Below, one piece after another: positions 22,604 to 37,600 of a stretch of DNA of 60,000 nt (position 1 is its first letter; the number at the start of each line of letters is the position of its first letter). Origin of the DNA: Membranipora membranacea (taxonomy: Eukaryota > Bryozoa > Gymnolaemata > Cheilostomatida > Membraniporidae); NCBI GenBank assembly GCA_914767715.1, contig OU612071.1:2172001-2232000 (forward strand), read 5' to 3'. The translations under genes and the position numbers were made by a program. The notes beneath the pieces are model-generated. The model had not been told where the DNA came from. It saw nothing but the letters and a program-made list of their open reading frames with translations, and made no database searches.

Positions 22604-25600
22604 TTAACCGAAGTGTTGCAGGGCTATTCTCTCCCGTACACGTGCACCTCCAGGTTGATCCTCAATGGCCCCACCCTCTACTCGCTCCGGTAGAGCCTGT
22701 GCTTCAACCTCATCACCCGGGAGTGGCACACCAGCTCGCACACAAAAGTTGTGCAGAGCAAAACATGCCACAACCACTCTACAACATTTCGCTGGCTCAA
22801 AATAGAGCTCTCCTCCTAAAAAAAAATCAATGAAGCTGTAAGGACCTTGCTAAAGACTGAAAGCCCGAAACGCTAAAAGAGCATTTTTGTCAATCTAAGT
22901 TGGTAATTTTCTGTCATCTCAAGGTAGCTATGAACTTGAATCTAAATGCATGTCTTGGTGATTGTCTCTTAGCACTTTAATGATTACCTCACATCATATA
23001 GTTATTTTTCTGTGAAATGAATTTAATCAATTGATATTTTCAGGGGAAGACGCTATGTACCTTGTCTATGGAGACAGCGCCATCTGTTTTTGAGGTCACC
23101 GAAGGCATTCTCCACCAAAAACCTGGTCTTCTTGTGGGCCCTGTTAAATGCAATCTGGTGGGCTTCTACCGGGTTTAGGAATGGAGTCATGATCCATGGT
23201 TTGATACCGTAACCGCTGTCACCTACAACAAGATGATACAGCATCACACTCTGCAAACAAAAGGTGAACACAATTTGCTATCATGATGGCTTTCCAAGCA
23301 TTCTATTTGACAATATCATTGGGATGCATCTGTAACGATAGTATTGATCCAAAGTTTTTAATTACAATATACTGGCTACACAAGTATCAATTTTTGATTC
23401 ACCACCTGCAATCAACTATTGTCTTATTATGCTCACCCAAGAGAATGCCTTGCAGACGCTGGTTCTCCATGTCTCTGTATAGTTGAGATTGGCTAAACAC
23501 GAAGTTATCGTGGTGTGCCCCGGGGTACCTGGCCAGCACGTTCCAGAAAAGTCTTTCTGAATTGCAAACTGCCATGATGTTGAGAGTTGTATCTCTAAAA
23601 TGAAGGGGATTGTTTTTATTATTATATTTGTAGTCAATCATATTAGTTGGAGGATAGTCCATGGGATATCTATGAGTCGACTCTCTGCAGCCACATCTGC
23701 AGCTCAGCCAAGACACAAGATGGTCTTGTTTATGATTTTGGCGACGATTGAGTGAAATTTATCAGCTGCAATCTATACTCTATGGCTCGATGACACAGGT
23801 ATTTTATTACTAGTTATGTACTAACTTTGAGTTTTGTCGGTGATTATACACATGCGTAAGTGTGGCCGGTATCCTCCCAATCTTGATGTGCGTACCATCG
23901 ATCATACCAAGCACCCCGGGAAATCCCGCCACCTCCTCGTTCTCACGCATATACTGTCTACATTCCACTGGGGTTGGATACCTGATAAATTTGTTGAGCT
24001 ACAAACAAGGAAACATTCTGTCAGCTTTAACTTATGACACAACACCTGAAGTAATTTACCATACGAATGTTAGTCAATCTGTAACAGGGGAGGTAATATA
24101 CTCAAGCGCCTTCTAAATTAGTTATAATATCCTTCAATATAGTTTAAGTGCTCAAACGGTGCAAGATGCTGGTAGAGGCATTTCATTATCAACCACTTTC
24201 TCCCCTCCGTTTAAGGATATAAACATAAAGTGCCGTAGTTATGGCCACCATGTAAGAGAGGATAACTCAAAACATTTCGTAAAAATTGAGATGGAGCTAG
24301 ATAAAAAGACTGGTCATACAAGAGAAAAAGATAGTTATTTATAGTTATGATAGTTATTTATAGGCAATCAAGACATATTGTTTCATATCCATCATACCAA
24401 TATGCTTACAAGTTCCCAGGATTGCTTGATTTTGACTTGGAATGTCAAAATATTTTCCAGCCTAATTCCTTGAAAAATTTGGTAGGGGTGAGAAATTTAC
24501 TACAGTTTACTACAGTGTACTGTTTTTTGGCAGGTGATGTCTAGCCAGCCAAAGTTTTTGTTGTGAAGTTAATAAGTCAGAGTTAAATCTGAATTTTACT
24601 TCCACATCCTTCTCTGTTTGTTGTTAAATAATATATGTTTTGAAACTAAGATGTCTTATGAACACATCAAGAAAATATCTGAGGCAGCCTTCTCATATTC
24701 ACCTAAAGAACAGCAACTTCAGACTGTCAGCTCGTATTTTGCTGAGGGGAAAGATACTATTCTTGTTGCCCCCACTGGTTTTGGTAAATCATTCGTATAC
24801 CAAGTGGCTCCATTTCTTTATGACAGCAAATATACATTACCTAGTGTTAATAGGACTAGAAGGACAAACACTATCAGAGAACAAACATTTGGCTCTAATG
24901 TCACTACTGATGTTTCTTCACTCTCTGGATTTACATCTCTGAGTGAGAGCAGGGAGAATGGTGAGAGTCAGTTATCTGAAACTGTTCAGCCTACTACAGG
25001 TAGATCTACTAGCACTTCTGCTGATACCTCTAATACCATTGAAGATGATGCTAAGCCCACTGACACAAGTACGCCGACCCGACCAGAGAGAGGAGATATC
25101 CCTAGTGACAATGTGGACAACCTTTCAGGTCTGCTGGCAGAGACAACGCTATCCGCCACCACCACATCTTCTACTATAATGCCTACAGCCTCTTGTGTAA
25201 GTGGTTAAGCTGAGTGATACTTGGTTGATGGGTGTAGGTTGTTCATTAATTTATTATTCAGCGATCATGAAACTAGTTTGAAAGCTAATCATTTCCTGTC
25301 AGCAACATTGCTGTGACTACGTCTACTGCCTAAGCAAAGGCAGACAATTTTGTTTTATTGTTGCAATTTAATATGTCTAAATGTAACAAATCCCATGTGT
25401 CAGTGTGGAAGCCCAGACATATATCACAATATTAGCAGCGGATATTTTTTAACATTTACAAGCAGGAACGTCATCAACTACCTACAGGCCTTCTCATCAG
25501 ATTTCAAGAAATTACAAGAACTTGGTGTCCTGATGTTGTTGTGTCAACGGATAAATAATATTTATAACTATTTTTTTTGTATGAATTAAGTGTATGCAAG

Positions 25601-28600
25601 GAGTAAACCAACTTCAAATGATTTGTTGCATTTAAGTTTGGAAATTTTTAATTTAATCCTCTTTATGTTACAGCCTGTCATACAGATTTTGGTCATCATG
25701 CCGCTCATTGCCATGATCACTGATGGGCCAGCCAATCTCAAAAGGGTCCTACCAATGGTCAGCGCCATCCACTTGACAGCTGCCACACTCAGTGAAGGAA
25801 AAGTAGCTTCCATTCTCTTCGCCAGTCCTGAGACATTGCTCAGCCAGTGCGGTCGAAAGTTTATCGAGGAGGTTGCCAACATTAAGGCTGTCTTTGTAGA
25901 TGAATTTCACATTGTCTCCTCATGGTGAGTAAACTTACTACCTATAAAGTTGATTGTAATTGGGAATTGACAAATGTTTTGATGACTTGCTTTGGAACCA
26001 GTACCATTCTACCTGTTTCATAGTTAGCTTATGCTGATAACAGGCCTGTCACTTGTCTTAAAAAGTAGCGATGGTACAACCGGGGTCAATAGGGCAAGCT
26101 TTTGCTTGAGCATCAAAAAAGGTCTAAATAGCTGGTTGAATCACAAAAAGCAAAAATTCAATACACAATATTTATGTTCCTTGTCATATTTAGGTTGTTA
26201 CCAATTACCTTACACATATTACATCTCACTTTGCAATAAATGCCAGATTGGGATAATAGTTTTTACAGCCCGTCTAGTTATATTGTTAAACAAAACTTGC
26301 AAACATGATACAAAGGTGTGTGGTAATAATATTGCTGCTATTTGGAACTTTGATATTGGTATTAGAAACTCCAATAAACCTAGTTCTAACATTGTGTTAT
26401 GTTCACTGCTGTACCAACTTCTTCCAACGAAGAATGTTAACAAATTGCTAGGCATGATAACCTCAAACTGATGAAGTGATTATAATTATGTTTTTACTGT
26501 ATGAAGAGGTAGCACTACTAATATATATTTGCACATTTCTTTTTGTTTCAGGGGTCTTTCCCACAGCCAAGCTACAGCCTTTCGAGAGTGTTATGGGCAG
26601 TTGGGTCAGCTGAGAGCTTACTTGCCATCTAGTGTCCCATTCGTATGTCTTTCAGCAACTGCGCCACAACTTGTAGTAGACAGCGTTGTTACGTCCTTAC
26701 ATTTAGTGTCTCCCAAGATCATCAAAGTACAGATAAACAAATCTAATATCAGGTATGGTATACAGGTTATATTGCACCTAACTAAGTGGTGACTAGTTAA
26801 TTGAGCAAACATCATCCCTGATATAACCCATGTGCTACTCATCGGCAGATACTTTAGACCTGATTTGATCTCCCTCTAATAATCATAATGATGGCCGACC
26901 GCTGGTGGTATAAGGCAACCCGGACAGCACTTAAGACAAGTAAATATCAGCTAGATTTTGGCTGCTTTAGGGTGAGAGTCTGTAGAGAGTTATCAAAGCA
27001 ATCTCAAATATTAAAATTTCTCGCACAAGGACATTATTGAATGATGTGAGAAAACCACAGGTCTAGTCTAGAGCATGTTATCTCCCCTGTTACCGATTAA
27101 CACTAAAATATCTTTGCCTAGGCTACCTTGGACCAATACTGCTTTGTGATAATTTGGTGTAAGTAGAGCAGCCTGTCCTAGGTAAACCAGCACAGGGCTT
27201 CCTGCTATACTGTTAGTAGATCATTGTATGGGTGTTAATCTGTCTCAGGGGAGATAACATACTCTCGACCCTTCTAGACCCTGGGTTTTTGCACTTTCAA
27301 ATCGTTAAAATCATTCAATAATGTCCTAGTAATAGCCTGTATAGTACAGCCCTAGAAGTCCTTGATGAAGATTAGGTCAACTATCTAGGCTACCTGTTAC
27401 TATTGACTGAACTTGGGGCGGCATTTATTATTATCAGATAGAATGAGCATGCAGCTTATCATCCGATCAGTACACAGTTAGCAAATTATTTAAATGACGT
27501 TGCTCAATGCTCCATTTCAACATTCTTCACTCTCTTTTTTCCAGCTATCACCGGATCCAAGTCAAGGGTTCTGTAGTAGAAGATTTCCAATGGCTTGTCA
27601 CTCTACTGACCACAACTGTCGAAGAGAAACTTCCCCGCATTCTGATATTCTTCAGGAATGTCAATGTGCTCTCAGATGCTTACGCATATGCGACTGTCAA
27701 GTCAGGGCGACAGTTCGGTGACATCAACTCATGTATGGGGATGTTCCACCTGAATACCCTACCTCAGCTCAAACAGAAAATATTAGCAGACCTTGGAGAA
27801 AAGGATGGCAGGAAAAAGATTGTCTTTTGCTCCAGTAGCCTCTCCATGGGTATGAACTTAGCACAAATAGAGTATGTTGTGCATTATGGGCCTTCATTGA
27901 CAGCTGAAGCTTTCTTCCAAGAAACTGGTCGAGCAGGGCGTGAGGTGCACCTTTTGTGTCACTCGATTCTGCTGACATATCCACGTATGCTATGTGGAGT
28001 CAAACCTGATAAGGTGATGAAAGACTATGCCAAGTCAGAGGGTTGTTTACGTAATATTCTTTTATCCAAATTTAATACCACCAAACCTGACAATCAACTG
28101 CACTGCTGCATGAGATGCCATCCTGACACTCCTTGTACCATTCTGACATTATTACATGATTCCTTCGAATCATCATTCACCGAAACATTTAGTGACAGCG
28201 ATTCTGTTGCCTCAGTTGCAAGCATTGAGTCCCTGACCGATATGTAGCTTCTTTTAGAAGTTATACAGTATACACCAATCTTTCTACGTTCTAGTAAACA
28301 TCATATTGATGTAAGCAATGAATTTTCACAGGTATCACATATCACTGGCTCAGGCATATTTGTTTTTTTTCTGTAACAGACTATCATATATAGCATTATG
28401 TATTATGGTATCATCATGTGATATAACATTGTTGCATCCACAGTCAGCGTCACATTGTTTATACAAGCATCAGCTTTATAACTCTTAGCTTGTTTGATAG
28501 TTTACATATAATACATAATTTCTCGAAAACAGTCGTATATATTCTATGTGATTTATGCATCAGAGTGTTTTATTTATAATAATATGTATAATAATATCAA

Positions 28601-31600
28601 GTGATATAACATTGTTGCATCCACAGTCAGCGTCACATTGTTTATACAAGCATCATCTTTATAACTCTTAGCTTTGTTTGATAGATTACATATAATACAG
28701 GATTTCTCGAAATCAGTCGTAAATATTCTAGGTGATTTTTGTAACAGAGCGTTTATATATAATAAAATGTAAAATATAATGGTGTGATATGACATTGTTT
28801 ATACAACAAACATCTTTGCTCGAAATCAGTAGCAAATTTGTGCTCAGTGCAATGAAAGAATAAAAGGCATCCAAATTTGAACCCCTGAGTAAACACAGTC
28901 TCTGAATGTATATTCATATTCATTAAATTGGGCCACCATTATCACCTTTAGTATCAATATCCATAGAAACATTGAGGTTTGGGAACAGAGCTATGATTTC
29001 AGAATCATCTACATATGATTGTTCTACCTGTGAAAATTGTAGGTAATAATGCCGGCATTGCACCTGTTGGATCCTTGATATGAGAAACTCCTTGAGTGAT
29101 TTGCCGCTAATGCCAGAAGCTGGGTTATCAGATATGTTCACGAGTGCTGGTGAGTGAGTCTTCGCAGAGGTGTCGGACGGCACTAGTAATTCCTCGGCGT
29201 TATACTTCCTCACCAGTCTCATAATGTCTGATTCCGAGAGCTCGCGCTTGGATATATTGGAATATATCTTGTATCCCATTTCCTTGTCAACATTTTTTTC
29301 AATCTTGGACCACACACCGCGTGCCCTTGATATCTTGGAGACGTGGTCCTCAGTGTACTTGCCTCTGTACGTCTTGAGTCTTGCCTTGAAAGCTCGGTTC
29401 TCATGCTCCAGCTGTGAGGCAAAAATAGTAAATTCAATTTATTGAATGGCAAAAATAATCATCTGCAGGCAACATTGTGCAACAACTTAGGAACGCTCCG
29501 TTACAGGATATCATGTCACATGCTTTTGACCAGGTTTGAGGAATTTCAGTCTTTGACTGTCATATATATTGAATACTGAGGACACCGCATACTATTCATA
29601 CATTCAATTCCCTCACTATGTTGTGTCTGTTATAATAATCCTTTAGTGTAACTATTTTTAGCAACCTTATACCCATCCCTCTTAGCGGACTAAATGTGAC
29701 TTTTGACAAGTGACATTTGGTCTGGCAGGTTGGCATTAAGCTTTATGCGTTCATCCGAACAAGTTAGAGATCGAGACTAATTAAGCCAATGCCCATGCTG
29801 GCTATCCTGACGAAGTAGAGTTTCCCGTCACAGGTAGAAATTATGGAAAACAATAACTAGTTACTATATCTAAAATAATGTAGAGACAGACAGTTCATGA
29901 AAGTTATCAGACATCAACTCACTGCTAGATCCAGAGGAATGTTCGTGTCAGGAAGATTGTAAGAATTAAAAAACCTGTTCCACATTAGCCGGTCTCTTAT
30001 GTGCTGAGGAAGCACCCTCATCTGAATTAGGGTTTCAGCTAAACCACAGCCATACTTGTAGCACCCATTACCTTTAAACACGACATAGAAATACCTACAA
30101 CAAAAAAGAAACAAAATTGAGCAATGCATTTCACAGTTACCAATTTCAGCACACCTTTGGATTGATATATTTATGATGTCGGTCAGTCAGTTCTTTGATT
30201 TCACTAAGCTGTGGTCTTGTCGCCTTGCAATCCTGCAGAACCCTAGAGGTGATAAGTATTCGAAAGAGGAAAAGTTCATCATTTCGCACACTCTTAAAAT
30301 AGCTACATTAAAGACATTAAAACTAACCCACCCTCTTAACTTTCAATAGACCTTTGCCAGCCGTTTGTGCTATAACTTTGCCTTGCATTATGAGGCAATC
30401 CATTGACACTTAGTGCTTCCCTGGTAATGTGAACAATCTGTCAACTACTATATATGCAACAATAATCCTACTTGGGAGCGCAGTTCACAATAAGTACTTA
30501 CTTGTAAAGGTGTATGACCTTTTCTCCATTGCCAAGCTGTATGGCACGGTTGTGTATACTCCTCAATAGCCCAAATGTGATGACCTGCGCTGTGTAATTG
30601 TATACCGCATCATTCTGCTCGCTCTCTTGAATTGGGATGTTGTGATGCTTTTCCTGATGGTGCTTTCTCAGGTTGCTCTTTGTGGTGAATTTTTTACCGC
30701 AAGCAGGACATCTACAATTATAATTAGCCAAGATAAAATACAGTAACAGGGATACATGCAACCATTCAGAGTAAAAAGGAACTCAAGGATAAGTTGTGTA
30801 GGATTTCATGATGCATTTTTTCACTCACTCAAACTCAGCAGTAGGAAGAGACGCTGCATGTAAGCAGGAAAGTGTTTGCAAAACAGCACCAATAATCCAC
30901 CAGTGTCAGTTAAAAATATTCATGATTTATGCTGTAAAGCAATGTCTACCTTATCTTGACAGATGCCTCCAAGTCTGGCATTGATAGATGTACAAACTTC
31001 TCAACGACCCTTTGGGCTGCCTTCTCAACCTCATCTGCGGATATATCATCCTGAGACTTTTCTAAGGAGGTCAAACTAAGCTCCTTCATAGCAGCTATAA
31101 AGATAATAAACAAAATGATCAATTCACTACAACGTGCTTGATTGTAGACTTCATGGCCGAAAATTCTACGAGGTATAACCACCTCAATACTGATGCCACT
31201 TCTTTATGGAAACAGGTCAAAGCTCTCATTGGTTACATTTACCGGATAATTATTACCATTGGAGGGCATACTTAACTGGCTGCTGGCTGACACATTGCTT
31301 TCTCTTAACAGCAAACGAAGACAGCAGCTGGATGACATCAGTGGAATGAATACTGTGATTATTTACCTATGCGCATGTAGGCATGAAAGACCTTGTCGAA
31401 TAGCGCAGCACAGTCATAGTATCTGGATGAGGGATCCGCCTTGACATTTCTAGCATTGAGCAGGTCTTTTGCATGACTGAGAGTACCTGCTGAAGGCTGA
31501 GAATCTCCCTGAAAAAATTTCAGATCCAAATAAACAAATTGAGCACAACTAGAGCGTAAGTTAGTTTGCAAGAAATTTGCACGCCACAGATACCTTTGTA

Positions 31601-34600
31601 TCCACCCAATAAGCAAAGATAACTCGTGGATAATAAAGAAAACTGATGTATATTTGACTTAAATTTCTGATCTAGCAGTGGTTAGCTGGGAGAAGAACAT
31701 TTCAATTTAGGTGGAACAAACCTTAAACAGCAGTTTGTATATTAGCTTGAGGAGGTTGAGTTGTACATGGAAGTCAGCCATTGACATAACCAATCCTTCC
31801 AGACGGTCAATACTGGTGGTGCCATCACACTGTGAGTTAATTGCCTGAAGGCCCCTCTCAAAAGTGAGGTAATCCCCTGCAACAAAAATGAGACATTTGA
31901 AAAAAATCATCCATTAGAAATGGCTATATTTAATTACTGATAAGGTCATTTCAGAGTTTGAGCAATAGATAATTTTTTAGGCATTTCAAGTTGCAGCTCA
32001 CTTGAAAATGTCATGTGTATTTGGGGAGTTAGGAACAACAATACCAAATTATTGAGGTATGTAGATGGACTAGGTGGGAAGGTGTCTGCAAATGTAGATC
32101 AACACATCAGAAATACCTTGGTAGTAAAACTCACAGTATGAGATATTTATGAACACCTACCAATGCAGAGTTTATGCTTCAGGTTACCATCCTCACCCTC
32201 ACATAGCAGGTGGTACTGTCTCAGACAGAAGAGTAAGTCTTCTTTCACATTCTCATTTTTCATAAAAACTCCTAGATTCACCTGTAATGATGAGAAAATC
32301 ACACTATGATCTTAACATTGCAGATGTCAAATACTCTCTCTCTCTCTCTCTGATTTTCAATTGTTTTATCTTGGAGGTTAGTAAGGTGGGTGATAATGAA
32401 CAAAACAGCGGACAATACAGAATCCTGTCATTCTCAAAGTTGTAGTAAAGTAATGATAAGATAAGATGAACATGACTTACATGATTTGTTTTTTGAGCCA
32501 TTTGAGGGGTGTATTGATGGGTGTCATCTGGAAGTTGAAGTTCTATACACTTCAGGGCAGGAATCTTAGACCACACCTCAAGCACCATCCTGACCATCAT
32601 TTTTTGGAGTTTTACATCATCAGCTGCAGTTGGAAACACATCTGCAGGTGAGATATTTTCCACTGGAATTTCCTGCCGTAGTCTGTAGATGGGGTCCGTC
32701 TTGATTCGCTCCTCAACAGCAATAGCTTGAACCATGTGATGCATTGTGTTGCTTACATCAGCTTTCTCCCGACGTGGCCTGGTCATGATGTCTACATTGT
32801 CGAGTACAATCCCATAGTTTGCCAGTTCGGAGTCCCACTTGTTCAGCACAACATCGTATCGCTTTGCTAGCTGCTTTAGCTTTCCACTGACAGTCTGGTG
32901 AACTACAGCATCACCCAGCCTCGCCATCCGGTCAAGACCAACATCTGTGATTCCACAGTTGGAGATCATCAAGCCATAGTATGCCTTCATAGCAGTTAGT
33001 CGCTTGCTGTATACCCCGAGACACTTTCCAATCACAGTTGTTATCCGTGGGGTGTGATCTTGAAGGATTTTCTTGCTGGCCTTCTCTTGATTCTTCCGTA
33101 TACATGCAGCTGAGACTACACTAGTAAGTGTAGGGACAAAACTCTTGAAACTCGTCCCAACATTTCTGAAAAGATTGTACATTAAATGTTTATCTTTACA
33201 AAAAAACTGGGCATGACGTGACTCAGAAGAGAAGGACACATAGCCACAATTTTCGCACTTGTAGTTTTAAGAAGGAATTAATCATATAACTTCAGTCTGT
33301 TGTGACATCCGCTAGTAGTCAAGCTAATGAAGCTTTAGCAACAAGCATACTGGCCTGCAGTGTAGTGGACATTTAAACACTATAAGTCCCGAAACTCTAA
33401 TGTATCGTGAGCATACCTGTAGACTGAACTTCTCAAGTGCAGGAGCAGATGAGTCAATCAGCTGACTATCAGTCTTCTTTGAGTAGCTCATTACCTCTGC
33501 CTTGATTACATTGCAGGTATACTCAATAGCTGCAGTATCTAGGTTGCTGTTTCCTTTCACCACCTTTCTCAGGTCTGCCGACTTTTTTCTTAGCTCTCTG
33601 ATCATGAAAGCCTCCTCTTAGGTTACATCCTAGGTAATAAAAATCATGGTTCAACAGATGCATCATGGATGATGGTAATGATCTCTACAGCATATATTCC
33701 TAACATCTGCCAAGCTAGGATTAATTTTAATATTAATGGCGTTACACCCAAACTCAAACAAAGTGTTATACATTTAGTTATGACCATTAGCGTATGAGTA
33801 CATGGTTAAGAATTGACTTGATCATGGTAAATACCTAGCTTGCATATCCACAACAAAATAATGTTATTTTCACAGCAAAGTCTATTCAGAACTAGAATTG
33901 TGTGTACAACAAGAATGGAATTGCAAAATTAAAAGATAGTTAGCAGCACCATGGTGAAGACCCCCCTTCCCCTCTATAGCCAACCCTATGTTGTAGAACA
34001 TTACAAAAATAACATTCCATGCATTTATCTAAGACGATAACAAATAATAGCAGGTATACCTCCTAAACTGAAAATGAATAGCAAAGTATTGTCCCAACTC
34101 ACCATGGCATATTTTCCATCTTTCAGTATAACTTGGTTTGACTTTGCCGGTGTGGATGAGGTACTAGTAATACTAAAAGTCTTCTGTTTTGAAAGCTCTG
34201 GTGTTGGTGTTGGTATTGGTGTTGGTATTGCGGATTGAGGTTGTGTTAGAAAAAATGAGCTCAAACGCGCTGTTGGCACAGTGATTGGCTTTTTTGGCTC
34301 AGCGATCGGCTTCTTTGGCTCAGCGATCGGCTTCTTTGGCTCAGCGATCGGCTTCTTTGGCTCAGTTTTGACTTTGGAATATGTCGGTGATCGTTTAAGT
34401 CTACCTGATGCGACATTCCCGCCAAATGATTGTAATTCATAATGTTTATAGCGTATTAGGATCCTGCTTGGGCGTGGTGACCCTCTACTAGGCGGCGATG
34501 TCTGCGATTTTCTGTATTTTGTCTCCGATGATGAGGGAACTGCTCTGTTTGTAGTATCTTCTGAGCCACTCAACAAACGTTTCCTTACACTCAAACTTGG

Positions 34601-37600
34601 AATTCTGCTTGGGCGTGGTGACCCTCTACTAGGCGGCGATGTCTGTGCTGTTGATGACTGTCCAGCAGCCGATGTTGTGGTACCCACCTCTTTGAGGTTC
34701 ACATACATATCTTTCCTAATAAATATAGAAGATTTCCTGTGATATAAGTACACCCAGAAGGTATGAATTGTTATAAGCTCTCATAACAGTGCATTTACAC
34801 AAGTGATTAATGTTTAGTTTTCTGGGGTCAAATCTTAGCTAGATTACAAAATAAAGTCTTAACCAAACAACAAACAGCAGGATTAGCAATAGCGAAAATT
34901 TAGACACCATGGTTCAGTAACCAAATCAGAGTCTACATACTAGCCATCTATTTTTTTTTCCCAAGACCAGTGATAGTGACAGCATTTTCAATCTTCAACA
35001 GTGAAAATATGATTTGCAGCCAGAAATCAACCTAGTATTTGATCAGTGAAATCATAGGCTTATCAAACAAAAGGCTATGAAGTAACGAATTTTGTATCTG
35101 TATGAATGGACAGTCAATCATCAACTCTATTCAACAGTAGGGATCATGTAACTTAGCAGTGAATTTCATTAGCCAAGTGTTATTGACAATAATCAAAGGG
35201 TGTCAACAAACCATCCCTCATTTAGCAAAAATTGAACTGAGGCCACATTTACTCAAAGTTTATTAGCCTCTAATTTTTCTCTTGGTGTAAGTCAGCAAGA
35301 GCTCCACTGTTTTTTGACCATAAAACTCAGTCTGTGATCTCCCTCAGAACAAACACATGATTGATGTACAGGCAGCTGATTAAGGTGCCTTCTTGTGGAT
35401 AAAATTAGAATATTTATGTCATGCTAAATTCGATCAGGGAGGATTCTCCCTGCTCCAATCGATAAGCACCTTGATTGTATGATGAGATAGATCATAACAA
35501 ACAAAATCCACAGCCAGCCCTTAATGGTGTTTGGGATGGCAATCGCGGTCGTAGGTCAGATATCTAGATTGACTGCTTCATTCTTTTAGTAATCTGCTTG
35601 TAAACTTTCACCTAAGACACTCCTTCAAAACCCAGTCAATTCAATTTTTAAAACCCAAAATTGCTCTCTAGGCTTTAGCTTCACACATTGACTTGAAGCC
35701 CTCGGTGTTCAGCGTAGCTGCACAGGATTGTAAATGGTAGATGGCAGGGTCACAATTGAAAGCTAGAAATCCCCCCTGTCACAACCTGAAACCAATTGAG
35801 TGACTGCCAACTATTTTGCTAATGGATCACTTCTAAGGAAAATTGAAACCATTAGATGGTAAACAGTCGATATCTATTTAGCCCTACAGAACGTTATAGG
35901 CTACGTAATTTTAAATTTTCCATGAGTAGGTCAATTGCAGCAAAAATAAAGGAAGGAAAGATTGACAGTCAGCGATGACAATAATTGCATGGTCAAAAGA
36001 ACTTACATTTTAACTCCGCTCTTGTGCATGTTTTTCCCAAATGCCTTGGAAATAGCCCTCCCTATCAACGAGGCAGTAGCTCTTATATCAAACTCTGTCC
36101 TTATCACCTCCTTCACCCTGGCCTTAGTTGTGTTGATCCCCTTGAATCGTGTGAATCTTGATCTTAAGAAGTCCTGTATAATAAAAAAAATCACTCGTCA
36201 ACAGCAACATATACGCGGTTGATACCGGAACACTTATACCAAGTCATTGCTTATACAACTTAAATTGTATTAGTTGCATTGGAAGATTTCAAAATTTGGG
36301 ATTGGTAAAATTCTCCATTGAAGAGTACATAGGACCAGTGGAAATGAAGGACAACACAATGTAATTAAAAGTAAACAATGAGTTGACTGGATGAAAAGGA
36401 ATAGTTTATTAGACCATCATAACAAAAGAAACATGAAAATCACCATCCTACTCAGATTTACTGGGCACAACACAATATGGCTATTCTTATAGAACAACCT
36501 TCGTATTATATTTTGCATCCCTGAAGCGTAGAGCGTATCCAATTGAGTGACTTGAATGTAGATGCTAGTCCAGTGGCTAACTTATGTTGGTACCAGCATA
36601 GCCTACAGATTATTCCCTAAGTTGTGTTGTGACCCTAGTAGCCCTATGGCATGAGGCTGCTTACCGACATATCTTGTACTTTCTGCTGTTTAAAGTGAGG
36701 GCTGTACTCTACTGAGCATAGGTCAGTGCTGCGGGGCTGAAAACCTGAAATTCAAAATTGTTTGAGGTTGTTTAAGTTGTAGCATGCATTGCTGGATATC
36801 GTGTATGTATCGGATCAAGAAGTTTGGCAACGAATTATTTTATTTTTTTTACAGCCTTTTGGTTGTATATCAAACATGCCTCATGGTTTTGCTGGCGACC
36901 TGACCTGATGCCACAAATTGTCAAACTTTTAATTGATACTGATAAGACACTTGACAACTTACACCAGCAGGTTGTTGCATAACCACACAGGAGATAATAA
37001 TAATTCGATAATTCATGAATAGGCTAATTAAATTTGCAGTTCAAGAAAACATCCCAATACAATGTAAACCTTTTTTGTTCCTCTACAGCCTGATAATGGA
37101 TGACTGATAAGCCGAATGCCAACTTAAACCAAGCCAGGCTGCTTGATTATTATCGTTTTTACAAGGCAACTGTTAAATGACATAAAAATGAAATCTAATC
37201 AGCGGGCAGACCATGCATTTGGAGTTAGGAGTACTCCTTGGTTCAAGAATTCATCTCTTTGTGATACAAAGTACTAATTGGTCAAGCCTTCCCCAACTTG
37301 CACAAACACTATCATGAAGGACTCTGCAGTTGTGTTTAAATGGTACAACTCAACTGTATGAGAACAAGGAGTTGACTCCTTGACGGAAATACATCTACTA
37401 TTTATTCAACTCAAAGTCAATTATACAGTGCAGCAATTAACTCCCTCTTCCTCGAGGGAGTTCATTGAGTGCAGTGACCAGCCAGTGAGTAAGTTCCTAC
37501 TCACTCGAATCAGCTAGTCTTGCAGCCTCCTTCATCCTTGACTGTGTCATTGTAGTTTCAGACTCTGCTGTTGACTCTGCTGTTGGCTTTGCTGTTGACT

